NCBI RefSeq assembly: GCF_026914265.1
Contig: NC_069132.1
Span: 35,582,932 to 35,646,931 of the forward strand
Length of the DNA: 64,000 bases
Reading direction: 5' to 3'
Source: Mya arenaria
Lineage: Eukaryota > Mollusca > Bivalvia > Myida > Myidae
Below are positions 14,101 to 25,088 of the stretch, one piece after another (position 1 is the first letter of the stretch; each line of letters starts with the position of its first letter). The notes beneath the pieces were generated by a model. The model did no database searches, was not told where the DNA came from, and saw nothing but the letters and a program-made list of their open reading frames with translations. The position numbers and the translations under genes are program-made.

Positions 14101-16105
14101 AACTGCCAATACTAATTCAATGATTGTTTTATGAGGCAAAAACTTATCTCTGTATACAAAGCTCTTGTTTTTGGTGATTCATGCATAGCATAAAAAGTCA
14201 GTTCCATGGTTAAAATGAATAAGTACCGGTTGCTCATATGTCATAACACATTATAAACCACAAAAACTACCATAAGCCTTATTTTTTAGTCAATACAATT
14301 TGACGGTAGATTTTCAAATTTCTTGAAAAGAAGCTCTTCTTCAGATAATTAGCAAACAACCTTGAGATTATAAAAATATTGTGTTCAGCAAAAAGGAGAA
14401 GAATGGACAGGAAAAATAATGAAAATTTGAAGCCTTGTGATTCTTTGTGAATTTCTTACGAATAGCTGCAAGTGCTTGGAATTTTCAGCCATTCATTGGG
14501 AATGTATACGAATCCCTTTACAAGAATTTTTTTACAAATGGTGTGAGTGTTGCAAACACATTGTGAATGAAGCAATTGGGCAATTAATAGCTCTGGAGAC
14601 TGTGTCTCTTCATTGCTTGTTCTGCAGCTGCCAGACAGTGCAAATGTTTGCAAAACTCGTAAGGACTAGACCTAACGAAAGCGAGCGCTATAAATACATG
14701 TACATTGCGATGATTAAGAATGGCTTCCAAATATTTACAAGTTTGTTGCAAAACATGAAGAATATGCCTTCCTGAGCATGTTGCTAATATAGCAACAATA
14801 AACAAATTTAGCGAGTGGTTAAGAATATTTACAAATTTCTTGTGACCATATTCCGATCATAAAATTATTTGGCAAGAGAATAACTCGCAATACAATTGCA
14901 AGGAATTTGGGACTGAATGAGAGCAGCATTTCATACAAGCATTTCAAGTACTTTATCAATAAATTCACTGTAATTTATATATAGCATTGAATCATATTTT
15001 ATGTTTGTGCTCCATAAAGTCACACCTCAAAACCTGATGATGTCAAACTGTGCCTGTTTTAAGTGATTTTGTACACCCTAATTTAATGGATAATGTTTCT
15101 ACGTGTAGTTTGCTTTTTTCACTTGTGTTTTATTTATTGCCTTAATACTATTTAGTACAGTTTATGAGCTGTTTTTAAGTTAACTGAAGTTTATTGATGA
15201 AGTTTATGAGCTGTTTTTAAGTTAACTGAAGTTTATTGATGAAGTTTATGAGCTGTTTTTAAGTTAACTGAAGTTTATTGATGAAGTTTATGAGCTGTTT
15301 TTAAGTTAACTGAAGTTTATTGATGAAGTTTATGAGCTGTTTTTAAGTTAACTGAAGTTTATTGATGAAGTTTATGAGCTGTTTTTAAGTTAACTGAAGT
15401 TTATTGATGAAGTTTATGAGCTGTTTTTAAGTTAACTGAAGTTTATTGATGAAGTTTATGAGCTGTTTTTAAGTTAACTGAAGTTTATTGATGAAGTTTA
15501 TGAGCTGTTTTTAAGTTAACTGAAGTTTATTGATGAAGTTTATGAGCTGTTTTTAAGTTAACTGAAGTTTATTGATGAAGTTTATGAGCTGTTTTTAAGT
15601 TAACTGAAGTTTATTGATGAAGTTTATGAGCTGTTTTTAAGTTAACTGAAGTTTATTGATGAAGTTTATGAGCTGTTTTTAAGTTAACTGAAGTTTATTG
15701 ATGAAGTTTATGAGCTGTTTTTAAGTTAACTGAAGTTTATTGATGAAGTTTATGAGCTGTTTTTAAGTTAACTGAAGTTTATTGATGAAGTTTATGAGCT
15801 GTTTTTTAAGTTAACTGAAGTTTATTGATGAAGTTTATGAGCTGTTTTTTAAGTTAACTGAAGTTTATTGATGAAGTTTATGAGCTGTTTTTAAGTTAAC
15901 TGAAGTTTATTGATGAAGTTTATGAGCTGTTTTTAAGTTAACTGAAGTTTATTGATGAAGTGTCAATTACTTTCCATTATGAAATACATATCAATCAAAA
16001 TAATACAAATAATTCAAAAAATGCATTCAAAGCATCTTTTCCCATAAAAACTGGGACAAGGTTTCTCTTGCTAATATTAGAATATTTCTATTTACCCTGT
16101 TGGTT

Positions 16106-16147
<42 letters not shown>

Positions 16148-19100
16148 CATCTGTTTTACTTATGTGTAAGAAAGTCTGCTCAGAGCTATTGAAAACCCTT
16201 GGTAACAGCTGCTAACAGCATGGCTTAACATAAGTTTGGAATGATTCATAAATATTAATCTTAAGTGTTTTACTTATACTCCTGTTTCATTTGTTAGACA
16301 ATGGAGGACAATTATTGGCAAACAAACACCACAATTAAATTATACATTAGAAAAATATTAGAATCTTTTTAATCAAATTTATACAAATTGACATTATACC
16401 AAATAGGCCCCAAACTGTTAAACCAATGAACAAATGAGCAAAAAAACTGGACTAAACAAGAGCACTGCCAGACTTTATTTTTTTCTTCAACAAAAAAAAG
16501 ACAAGTGGAAAATGCACTTTCATCAAATTGACCTAAGGGGAAACAAAATCTGAGTTAAGTTTCATTATATATACCTGGTAGATATATAAAATGTTGCATC
16601 TACAAATGACTCCTATTAAATATAGATGTTCCCGTTCGGCAGTAGATCTCAGACAGGAATGTTTCTTGAACAGTCACATTTTACTTTTGTTTTAAAGGAA
16701 ACATAATTTATATCAGATATCTGGTGAAAAAGAATCAGGTTAATATGTATCTCTCTTTTTTTAATCATATTGAATTCAACAAGAAGATATTTAATCTTCG
16801 TTAAGTATGAATGTTTCTAACAAAAAAATACTACAGTTTTGAAAAATAAAAACTGATATCTCAACAAATCAGGTAGGCATCTTGAATTTTTTTTATCAAA
16901 AAATGACTGAGATTCATCCTTCTACTGGTAGCCTTTGGATAGATTAAGTTCCGTGTTTAAAGAATTACAAAAAAGGTAGATGACTGGGTTTTACATAATG
17001 AATGTTTTCTCATTTAGCAGTTGAAATCAAATAATAATAATCTAAATATCTCTGTCACCTGATTGGATCATAAATTAGTTCAATGTAAAATAGGTTAAGG
17101 ACCGATGTATCGTTAACTGACTGGTCACATGTTACATAACATTGAGATGAGTGACATTGACCTGAGGGGGTTTTCATACCATAAAGTGGGACAGTTAGAT
17201 ATCAAAAATAGTTTTGAGTGGGCCCATCTGATAAATGTTTGATATAGTTGTTGACCGAAAATCATGAAATAGTTGACAATGAGTAATAATGATATCATAT
17301 TTCATCACAAGTTTAATTCTGGGGTTACTATCACAGAGCTTTTTCCTGAAATCTTCAATATCTCTTACTTACAATGTAAGAGTAATGATAAACAATAACT
17401 GTCAAATATTCAAAGTTAATTATATATTGAATTATATACTGTAGAAATTATAACTGTATTTCATTATATAAACATGTAGCAAAATATAATCTATAGGTAG
17501 AGTAATACAGTTCAGGAAATTGCCCATTTTGAGGGAAAAAATAACATATTAACTTATGATGCGGCAGCAGCGTCCTTTTACAACACTTAAGTGTTTTCTC
17601 TTCATTTTAAAATTAGATTTATAATGGCATGTTAATTATTATTATAGTATATGTAAATGCATGGACCAGCTTATAACAATAAATTTATCTAATAAGGGGA
17701 CTATAAATTATTTGCTCTACGTTCATCCCCACTTGTCCCCTCTTTATTCTACTGCCCTTTGAAAGTTATTGACTCAAATAAAACTGTCGAACTAGGGTCT
17801 GTATTTGCATATTGGTCTTGTACTGTCGGGAAACGGCATTTATTCATACCTATGTTGTCGATGTATAACATTTACATGTAAAAAAAGAGAAATGTTACGA
17901 TAGTGTTTGTGGTCTCGAAGCACATGTATATGGTCCCTTATGCAATAAGAACGAACACGAACACATATCAAACGGTTAAACATTCATTTAAGAAAAATAA
18001 AAAAAATAGAATGTCACCCCTGCCCCCATTTAAAAAAAATTGTAGATGAAAATTTAGCAATTTACTTATATTTGCCTTATATAAATCTCTTGCTATTTAT
18101 ACAACATTATGATCAAATAAACTTATCTAATGAAAGGCAATAAAATACTTTGTTAATCAATAATTCAACCAGGTTTGCATGAAATACCTTATTCTGTTTT
18201 TATGAAACAGTGATAAATGGTTTGCTTCATTCAGTGATTTAGTTGATATGAATCAATAGCTCCAACTAGAAATGGCTCAGTAGGTTTTGAAGATGCACAT
18301 TGCAGATTTAAGTCGATAAAATCAATTTCATGTCTCACATTGCCTGTTCACTGCAAGCATGTACAATAAAATGTAAACTTTAAAGATGCACTCTTACTCC
18401 CAAATAAGATTTGCCATAATTAATAATGTTGTTTTAATATTCCAAAAAGGATGAATAAATTTCAAAAACGGTGATGAAGGATACCGAGTGTAAGAAATTA
18501 GCATAAAACATGGTATTTCTACCTGATGAGACTATAGTAAATCACAGTAAATCTTATAGCATTCACAAATCATTTAATATTTTTGCGTTTTCTGCTATTA
18601 AATTCGCAGCTACAATCTTGTTATCAGTTGTTAATATTTTCCATAAATGCAGTTTAAGGTTTATCAATCAAAATTTGTGTTTGTTATACATGTATATGTA
18701 TTGATTGTGAATAAGAATGTCACTTTAATATACTCAAGTCATTTTAGCTTTTTTGACAAATATTTTTATAAAGCACTTTAAGCTTACAACAGGAGACTTT
18801 CATAATTTAACAATTTATCATGCCATTTTTTACAGCATCAATTACAAGAGTTTGAATTTCAATTAATATAATTAAACTTGGTTTGCTCATTATCATAGTC
18901 TATGTTCCCAGCTGATATGATAGCTAAGCAACCCAATGAGGACACCCACCTGTCCCGCCTGGTTATCAACAACTAAATACATGTATGCATAGCCAGATCA
19001 ATTGACTTATCAGACCCATGTCACCTTAGTCAAATATGAGTGTGCTTTAAACATAGGGCTAACACGTTTACCACTCAGTCTCAGCACAAACATTGTAATA

Positions 19101-22100
19101 AGTTTTAAGACAAAAATAAAAGTAACTATCAGCTTTTGTGCAGATATACCTGGAAGGAAAAACATATGTTTCATTAAAAAAGCTATTGCACTTACAAACT
19201 GAGTTATAAAATTTATGAACAAGTGCTTCCGCTGTTTAATACCATGTTGTTTAGTTCTGGCTTCCGTAACTTTAATGTTAATATTTATTTTGTTTGATGT
19301 TTATTACACATTAAAGAACACGTCCCAAATGGTAATATATAACATGTTCGCTGAAGTTCTTTGGCTACATGTTGTTAAGGATAACGTTCAATAACAAGTG
19401 TGCAGTTTCAGTGATTGAATATCATTGTTATCCATCCACACACTAGTTATTGTATGGTTAAGCTCCGCCCATTTGTTACCATTTAGGTATAGAAGTTCAT
19501 AAAAAAAACAAATAAACACTTTCAAATGTACAAAATTAATAACAATGTTTGTGCTGAGACTGAAATATAAACATTCTCTTCATATGTGAATTTTTCCTGT
19601 ACATACCTGTCTAGGGTGGCATTGAGTTCTGGTATTGGTAGTCGCGGCAACAGGGGCTCAAAATAGAAGCATGGATACCTGCCGTTTCCTCTCAACAGAC
19701 CCAGCATCAATGCCCACATCTACAAAACAAAAAAGCACACTAGTATAAGACAGTCTTAGAAGGAATAACTAAACAATAAATAGGCATGATATTGTATATA
19801 TCAGAAAACTAGAGGCTAGAAGATATATATTTATATTTAGCAGTTTATAATATTGAGAGATGTTTTCTAACCAATACTGCCAATGGGGATATTGGGATTG
19901 TGTTTTTTCTATTAGTACTCCCAATTGATTATGGATTTAAAAAATTGATTTTCGCCGAACTCAGACATATATAATAGCTTTTCGACTATATTTGATATCG
20001 ATTAATCCCTATGTATAAATAATCATATTTTAAGTTTTGATCCAAACAAAACAAATATATGACAGAGTTAAGCATTTAATTATACAAAGGAAGAAGGTTG
20101 CCCATGCCTGCCTCATGAGGACAGAAGGTTGCTATCAAGGAAGGACAAAATGCAGCACCCATCTATGATAACTCTTTAGCTAAAATTCTATAACTGGTAG
20201 CATGTTTTTGTGCTAAGAGTAGCGTAAATTCAGCAATGACAAAAACTCGGTCCATAGAATTACCGGAATCCCCTTATTACCGGAATCCACCGGAATCCAC
20301 CGGAATCTACCATAATCTGATTAAATTATACCTAAATGTTGTTTGGGGATGTTTTTAAGCTTTAATATATGTAATGTACTAAGAGGTATACCTTTATAAT
20401 CATATTTCCATATACAGAAAGTGACAAGGATTCCGGTACTTTGCAGGTCGGATTGCCGATTATAATGATTTGACCAAGCTACCGGAATCCCCTGAGAAAT
20501 AATAATTAAACTATACTTAAATGTTGTTTGGGGTGTTTTTAATCTTTAATATATGTTATGTACTAAGAGGTATACCTTTATAATCATATTTCCATATACA
20601 GAAAGTGACAAGGATTCCGGTACTTTGCAGGTCGGATTGCCGATTATAATGATTTGACCAAGCTACCGGAATCCCCTGAGAAATAATAATTAAACTATAC
20701 TTAAATGTTGTTTGGGGTGTTTTTAATCTTTAATATATGTTATGTACTAAGAGGTATACCTTTATAATCATATTTCCATATACAGAAAGTGACAAGGATT
20801 CCGGTACTTTGCAGGTCGGATTGCCGATTATAATGATTTGACCAAGCTACCGGAATCCCCTGAGAAATAATAATTAAACTATACTTAAATGTTGTTTGGG
20901 GTGTTTTTAATCTTTAACCTGAGAAATGATAATTAAACTTTACTGAAATGTTTTTGGTACCAAAATCTAATTTAAACTATACGTAAATGTTGTTTGGGGT
21001 ATTTTTAAGCTTTAATATATGTAATGTACTAAGAGGTATACCTTTATAATCATATTTCCATATACAGAAAGTGACAAGGGTTCCGGTAGTTTGCAGGTCG
21101 GATTGCCGATTATAACGATTTGACCAAGCTACCGGAATCCCCTGAGAAATAATAATTAAACTTTACTGAAATGTTGTTTGGGGTGTTTTTAATCTTTAAT
21201 ATATGTTATGTACTAAGAGGTATACCTTTATAATCATATTTCCATATACAGAAAGTGACAAGGATTCCGGTACTTTGCAGGTCGGATTGCCGATTATAAT
21301 GATTTGACCAAGCTACCGGAATCCCCTGAGAAATAATAATTAAACTATACTTAAATGTTGTTTGGGGTGTTTTTAATCTTTAACCTGAGAAATGATAATT
21401 AAACTTTACTGAAATGTTTTTGGTACCAAAATCTAATTTAAACTATACGTAAATGTTGTTTGGGGTATTTTTAAGCTTTAATATATGTAATGTACTAAGA
21501 GGTATACCTTTATAATCATATTTCCATATACAGAAAGTGACAAGGGTTCCGGTAGTTTGCAGGTCGGATTGCCGATTATAACGATTTGACCAAGCTACCG
21601 GAATCCCCTGAGAAATAATAATTAAACTTTACTGAAATGTTTTTGGTACCCAAATCTAATTAAACTATACGTAAATGTTGTTTAGGGTATTTTTAAGCTT
21701 TAATATATGTGTTGTTCTACGAGGTACACCTTTATAATCATATTTCTATATACAGAAAGTGACAAGGATTCCGGTAGTTTGCAGGTCGGATTGCCGATTA
21801 TAATGATTTGACCAAGCTACCGGAATCCCCTGTGAGACAGAATGACTAAATTTCAATACTGTTTTCTTTTTCAGATTTAACGTAGAATACAATAGGAGTA
21901 TTTCAATTACGTTTTTGAAAATGATATTTTGTTGTATATTTGTGTCGTGTTCTATCTATATACCGTATTTCTTTTTTCAATCTGAATGATGTTACTGTAG
22001 CTGGAAGGGAAGACCGCTAACACGTGACAATAGAGTACCAATAATACATAGATGGATGTCGGACAGAATCTGTTTCTTGATCCTTTATAATGTTATTCAT

Positions 22101-23870
22101 GTTGAATGGGGAAAACAAATTCACCGATATAAATGAAAATTTATTTCTCGTAAACAATAAGAACAAGTCACATTTAATTCAAAACATAACCACGCGAATG
22201 AGGAAAAATAGTTTTTTTAGATTAAAACTCTTACTTCATTCTATATTCAAGCATTAACATACTTGAAATAGTGTTGAAATTCAGTTATTTTAGTAATTCA
22301 CAGGGGATTCCGGTAGCCTGGTCAAAACATAATCAGCGGTAAACTACCGGAATCCTTGTCACTTTTAGATTAAAACTCTTACTTCATTCTATATTCAAGC
22401 ATTAACATACTTGAAATAGTGTTGAAATTCAGTTATTTTAGTAATTCACAGGGGATTCCGGTAGCCTGGTCAAAACATAATCAGCGGTAAACTACCGGAA
22501 TCCTTGTCACTTTTAGATTAAAACTCTTACTTCATTCTATATTCAAGCATTAACATACTTGAAATAGTGTTGAAATTCAGTTATTTTAGTAATTCACAGG
22601 GGATTCCGGTAGCCTGGTCAAAACATAATCAGCGGTAAACTACCGGAATCCTTGTCACTTTTAGATTAAAACTCTTACTTCATTCTGTATTCAAGCATTA
22701 ACATACTTGAAATAGTGTTGAAATTCAGTTATTTTAGTAATTCACAGGGGATTCCGGTAGCCTGGTCAAAACATAATCAGCGGTAAACTACCGGAATCCT
22801 TGTCACTTTTAGATTAAAACTCTTACTTCATTCTGTATTCAAGCATTAACATACTTGAAATAGTGTTGAAATTTAGTTATTTTAGTAATTCACAGGGGAT
22901 TCCGGTAGCCTGGTCAAAACATAATCAGCGGTAAACTACCGGAATCCTTGTCACTTTTAGATTAAAACTCTTACTTCGTTCTATATTCAAGCATTAACAT
23001 ACTTGAAATAGTGTTGAAATTCAGTTATTTTAGTAATTCACAGGGGATTCCGGTAGCCTGGTCAAAACATAATCAGAAATCCTTATCCATATTCCTTAAA
23101 TACAGACTTATACTCATTATAGTCATTGTATACTGACATGAAAACTACCGGAATCCCCGTACCCTTTCAGATAGTATGTACGTACATACGCTCATAATGA
23201 TATATAATGGGTAATATAAATAATTAAAACACCTCCAAACACTTATATAAACTAAAAAAATATTAAGTTTTAAATTTAAGTTATTTCTCAGGGGATTCCG
23301 GTAGATTCCGGTGGATTTTGGTAGTTAGGGAGATTCCGGTAATTCTATGCACCCACAAAAACTTGTACTGTTGTTGTCAGGGACTTTTGTTTCCATGAAT
23401 AACCAGCGGCCAATTTTCAGGAAATTTCATAAGACTTCGAGTCAAATAGGATCTTGGATTTCAGTGTACCATTTGAGATGGCTGACAACTATAATGGCTA
23501 GATTACTCACTTTAAATATAAGACATGAAGTACCATTAGGCATTACCTTTGTTGTCGTCGATTTTGGGTTAAACATCCAACCCTGGTAGGCAAGGAGCAT
23601 TTTAAACAAATGCATCCTCATCAGAAGAAACATCTTCGTGGTTCCATAGCCAACTATAAAACCCAGCAGTGCGATGTTCATTTGATACGGGATTCCTGTC
23701 AACTCCATCCATTTTACACCAAAATCGACCAGATTTTCTACACCTGTTGAGAAAACTGTAAACAGTAAAGCAGACAAAAATCCTACTGCGGATGCTTCGC
23801 TAAAGTTGCGTCGATAAATGTCATATGCCCTATTTCTATAGGGCATCATCGAGCCCATTACTCGAAACAT
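2115..23870 (-). CDS. Carnitine O-palmitoyltransferase 1-like gene, 5' part (10 exons)
   Basis: Members of this family move long-chain acyl groups from CoA to carnitine at the outer mitochondrial membrane. Coding exons in gene order: 23870-23547, 19719-19607, 12045-11929, 8875-8799, 8533-8443, 6973-6893, 5805-5603, 3851-3790, 3565-3467 and 2164-2115. All introns are GT-AG and all phases agree, giving 405 codons plus two bases. Recognisable family blocks are LLAYQGWMF after the second membrane segment, LPRLPIPELNATLDR (exon 2), WLAEFWLQYAYL (exon 4), KHVVIYRKG (exon 7), PIGVFTAQNRDYWAK (exon 8), SLEVI..FLDEERPK (exon 9) and TGQGTNR (exon 10). Exon 10 breaks just where family members continue with WFDK, so the catalytic half lies beyond position 1. 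The two N-terminal membrane segments favour CPT1 over CPT2 or carnitine acetyltransferase. The family call is firm; the exact paralogue is not. Confidence 0.88.
2430..3010. repeat. Degenerate dispersed repeat with tandem monomers
   Basis: Two to three diverged monomers of about 150-190 bp lie head to tail. The shared blocks are GACCAAATTTGGTGATGAT (about 2750 and 2911), GGACAAAGG/AACAAAGG, and ATATGGCTGG (2701 and 2862). I recognise this type of sequence as a very common dispersed repeat of mollusc genomes, but I cannot name the family. It lies in intron 9 of the CPT1-like gene. Confidence 0.55.
4331..4450 (+). repeat. Degenerate tRNA-derived SINE head
   Basis: GGTGGTTAGCATAAAGG resembles a tRNA A box and GAGGTTGGATTCTGG a B box, about 35 bp apart. 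This is the pol III promoter layout of a tRNA-derived SINE. No complete cloverleaf can be drawn, so it is not a tRNA gene. Confidence 0.4.
4499..5337. mobile_element. 839-bp element with 20-bp terminal inverted repeats
   Basis: TATATACATGGGTGAAAGTT at 4499-4518 is matched exactly by its reverse complement at 5318-5337. The interior is much richer in G+C than the surrounding intron, for example at 4550-4620 and 5040-5100, and no transposase ORF is visible. A non-autonomous DNA transposon is the simplest reading. A TA target duplication is possible but is hidden in the TATATA ends. Confidence 0.72.
5890..6428. mobile_element. Hairpin-headed TIR element, copy 1
   Basis: A long hairpin (5890-6037) has GATAGAAAAATC pairing with GATTTTTCTATC and an inner stem GGTAAC/GTTACC around the loop core at 5955-5972. 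It is followed by TTTTCTAGCATACC (6039-6052), whose imperfect complement GGTGTGCTAGAAAA closes the element at 6428. A second small hairpin, CACCGG/CCGGTG, lies just inside the right end. The architecture is shared with 40043-40634. The element lies in intron 6 of the CPT1-like gene. Confidence 0.7.
6893..6973 (-). CDS. CPT1-like exon 6, whose acceptor is the source of a tandem repeat
   Basis: This 81-bp exon encodes about residues 241-267 (YYVQICDESL onward to MDGYK). Its upstream intron boundary ATATATTGCAG|GTACTATG, together with the first 19 exon bases, is copied over and over in the adjoining intron at 6974-7472. The phase agrees with exon 5 (GG|G) and exon 7 (AA|G), so the exon at 6973 is the one that keeps the frame. 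Confidence 0.85.
6955..7472 (-). repeat. 44-bp tandem repeat made from the intron 5/exon 6 boundary
   Basis: Twelve copies, counting the real exon edge, of a unit of about 44 bp. In gene sense each unit carries GATATATATTGCAG followed by GTAC and most of the first 19 bases of exon 6. Copies of TACCTGCAATATATA start at 6971, 7015, 7059, 7103, 7156, 7199, 7244, 7287, 7331, 7371, 7416 and 7459. Later units have small substitutions (CCCGTAG for CACATAG) and some lack four bases. The array replicates an intact 3' splice site. Confidence 0.93.
8903..9243. mobile_element. Foldback MITE, family 1, copy B
   Basis: Left end TTTGCACTCTCAAAGATTG and right end CTGTGAGAGTGCAGCTTTAA. The interior matches copies A and C, including GACTGCTGACAAAAA and its inverted partner TTTTGTCAGCAGTC. 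It lies in intron 3 only about 30 bp beyond the exon 4 acceptor at 8876. Confidence 0.83.
10459..11895 (-). mobile_element. Internally deleted PIF/Harbinger transposon
   Basis: Ends TGGTGTAGTCACACTCTAGC and (reversed) TGGTGCAGTCACACTATAGC are flanked by TTA at 10456-10458 and 11896-11898, the 3-bp target duplication typical of Harbinger. Minus-strand reading at 11381-10957 gives fragments WIGRRRQLGLYDQL, MPPEMYDELLQRVG, LTLRHLASGSTYA, GWRVPHNTMSVVVRKAIIDE and KFLKKWNFP. These are the N-terminal helix-turn-helix part of a HARBI1-like transposase. The sequence is frameshifted between about 11181 and 11160, has a 24-bp internal duplication near 11241-11288, and stops where the first catalytic Asp region should begin. 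The flanks are full of short GCGTATG-type repeats. It is non-autonomous and sits 33 bp from exon 3. Confidence 0.9.
15161..15960. repeat. 42-bp minisatellite, 19 copies
   Basis: The unit begins TTTATGAGCTGTTTTTAAGT and is repeated 19 times head to tail with almost no divergence. Two adjacent units near 15800 and 15843 carry one extra T, which accounts exactly for the 800-bp length (19 x 42 + 2). Each unit contains the HpaI-type palindrome GTTAAC. Stops occur in the frames inspected, so it is non-coding. Confidence 0.97.
16111..16146. repeat. TA dinucleotide microsatellite
   Basis: An uninterrupted run of alternating T and A about 36 bp long, in intron 2 of the CPT1-like gene. Confidence 0.9.
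20300..21835 (+). repeat. Satellite array 1: 184-bp units with a 466-bp higher-order pattern
   Basis: GTGACAAGG followed by (A/G)TTCCGGTA occurs at 20421, 20605, 20789, 21071, 21255, 21537 and 21759, with spacings 184, 184, 282, 184, 282 and 222. The long units carry an extra block containing TTTTTGGTACC. The 184+282 pair is repeated, which is a higher-order repeat. Each unit holds an inverted pair, GGATTCCGGTA and TACCGGAATCC, about 60 bp apart. Confidence 0.93.
22221..23085 (-). repeat. Satellite array 2: 148-bp units, inverted relative to array 1
   Basis: GGGGATTCCGGTAGCCTGG begins at 22303, 22451, 22599, 22747, 22895 and 23043, an exact 148-bp period. The module reads as the reverse complement of the array 1 module (TAGCYTGGTCAAA, then ACCGGAATCCTTGTCAC), but the spacer between modules is unrelated in sequence and length. 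Copies are nearly identical, implying recent amplification or homogenisation. Confidence 0.93.
23547..23870 (-). CDS. CPT1-like exon 1: start codon and two membrane segments
   Basis: This exon encodes residues 1-108. An in-frame TAA sits four codons before the ATG, so this is the first possible start unless the AG just before it is a splice acceptor from an upstream exon. Hydrophobic segments fall at about residues 26-44 and 66-84, followed by LLAYQGWMF, which matches the CPT1 block after its second transmembrane helix. The exon ends AAG|gtaatg. The roughly 40-residue cytosolic head that precedes the first helix in vertebrate CPT1, which contributes to malonyl-CoA sensing, is shortened to about 25 unrelated residues. 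Confidence 0.82.
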
Positions 23871-24640
23871 CCTGCGGCCGGCTTAAGAACCTATTTTATC
23901 ATTAAATGTTTTAGAAAAGATGTGGCTTGTTTTTTCTTGTTGACAAGTGATTTGTTGACGTAAACGCCGATATACCCCGAAGCAATCCAAATTGACGAAT
24001 ATGACTTGGTATCACTAAATACCGTACATGGCCGTACGAGATATGTGCGCGTTTATGACTTTCGCAGTTTTGAGACCTACGAAATTTTGAAGCATGATTC
24101 TTCTTCTTGGCTTTGTTGTCTTCTGCTACCTTAAATGAAAGAGAAAAATCCGAATTTAAAATAATGATATTTAAAACATATTTTTTTCACCTTGTGAAAC
24201 TTACTGTTTTACTTAAAATAAAGGCTCATGAATTCCTTTCATTGTTATGTTCAATAAGTGAAGATGAAACCCATTAACCCAGAACCAAAATTATATCATT
24301 ATACCTACTATTAATATCAAAATAATGCAATGCATATTTCACAAGAAAACAAAAAACATTTAAATATCTTGGTTTGCCATTTTTTTATAAAACAACATCA
24401 GTTCTTTAATTTTATAAATCTATATTATTTCCATGAAAGGTCCAAATGGATTATAATTATTCTCTGTATATTAATTAACATTATACCATCTGTTTAAACT
24501 ACACTCATCATTCTATGTTTCTTTGTAAATATAGCTTTTATGATAGACTGAAGAAGCTTTATCTGGTCAGCCCCTTGTCTGCATTTAGTCTTTCCCTTGT
24601 CTTACTATGGTCTTACCTTTGTCTTACCCTAGTGCACTAC
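23871..24640. other. Region upstream of the CPT1-like gene
   Basis: This should contain the minus-strand promoter and 5' leader of the CPT1-like gene. I see no TATA box in a convincing place. A short upstream frame (MLQNFVGLKTAK...) occurs near 24090 on the minus strand. Nothing else is recognised. Confidence 0.4.
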
Positions 24641-25085
24641 GAAGTGCACTGATGGTGAACTGATAGTGAACAAGAAGTTCACTTACTGTCTAGTACAGGA
24701 CATGTACAAGGATGCCATAGGACAAGAAACTATTATATCTGATATCTCTGAAGGGATCTGTTGCGTCTTTGGCCTCGCAAGCTATAAATGGTGGCAGCGG
24801 TAGGATGACGATAATTGCCGGATCGGAGTTGCCTTGCCCATGAGTTTCCCAGGCCAAGACTCGGGTCGAGCCTTCTCGGAGGGGAAAGTAATGTAACGTT
24901 GCTCTGTAGGTAGAAGTGCGTTCATAAAACGTCCATGTACTAAGTCTTGATAATATGCAAATTGGCATAACCAGTTCTCCGCATGGAGGTTCAAAGCCTA
25001 AGTATATGAAACCAGTTGACCCCTTCAGAGTTGAATATACCTTTCTCTGAAGGGATCTGTTGCGTCTCTGGCCTCGCACGTTACA
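24640..25085 (+). mobile_element. Possible LTR-retrotransposon relic
   Basis: A 36-bp direct repeat (24745-24780 and 25044-25079) resembles the end of a long terminal repeat, and TGGTGGCAGCGG at 24789 looks like a tRNA primer-binding site. No gag or pol sequence is present. It is a fragmentary fossil of uncertain family. Confidence 0.3.
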
Positions 25086-25088
25086 CAT

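Larger units (their letters stand above)
12046..19606. other. CPT1-like intron 2; no gene recognised
   Basis: This 7.5-kb intron holds a 19-base G tract (13092-13110), a short GTT microsatellite near 13955-13977, the 42-bp minisatellite (15161-15960) and a TA microsatellite (16111-16146). An open frame of 112 codons at 14437-14775 overlaps equally long frames on the other strand and has no family signature. I see nothing coding in 16200-19600. Confidence 0.6.
20253..23349. mobile_element. 3.1-kb TIR element enclosing two opposed satellite arrays
   Basis: CATAGAATTACCGGAATC at 20253-20270 is matched by its exact reverse complement at 23332-23349. Next to each end are further CCGGAATCC or GGATTCCGG boxes. 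Inside are a 184/282-bp array in one orientation and a 148-bp array in the other. No transposase-like ORF is visible, so this looks like a non-autonomous element swollen by tandem duplication. No target-site duplication could be identified. It occupies most of CPT1-like intron 1 and ends 197 bp before exon 1. Confidence 0.72.

Noticed and set aside
14437-14805. Overlapping frames of up to 112 codons on both strands
   Set aside because: No family motif, no splice context that fits a neighbour, and equally open on the opposite strand; probably chance or an old repeat.
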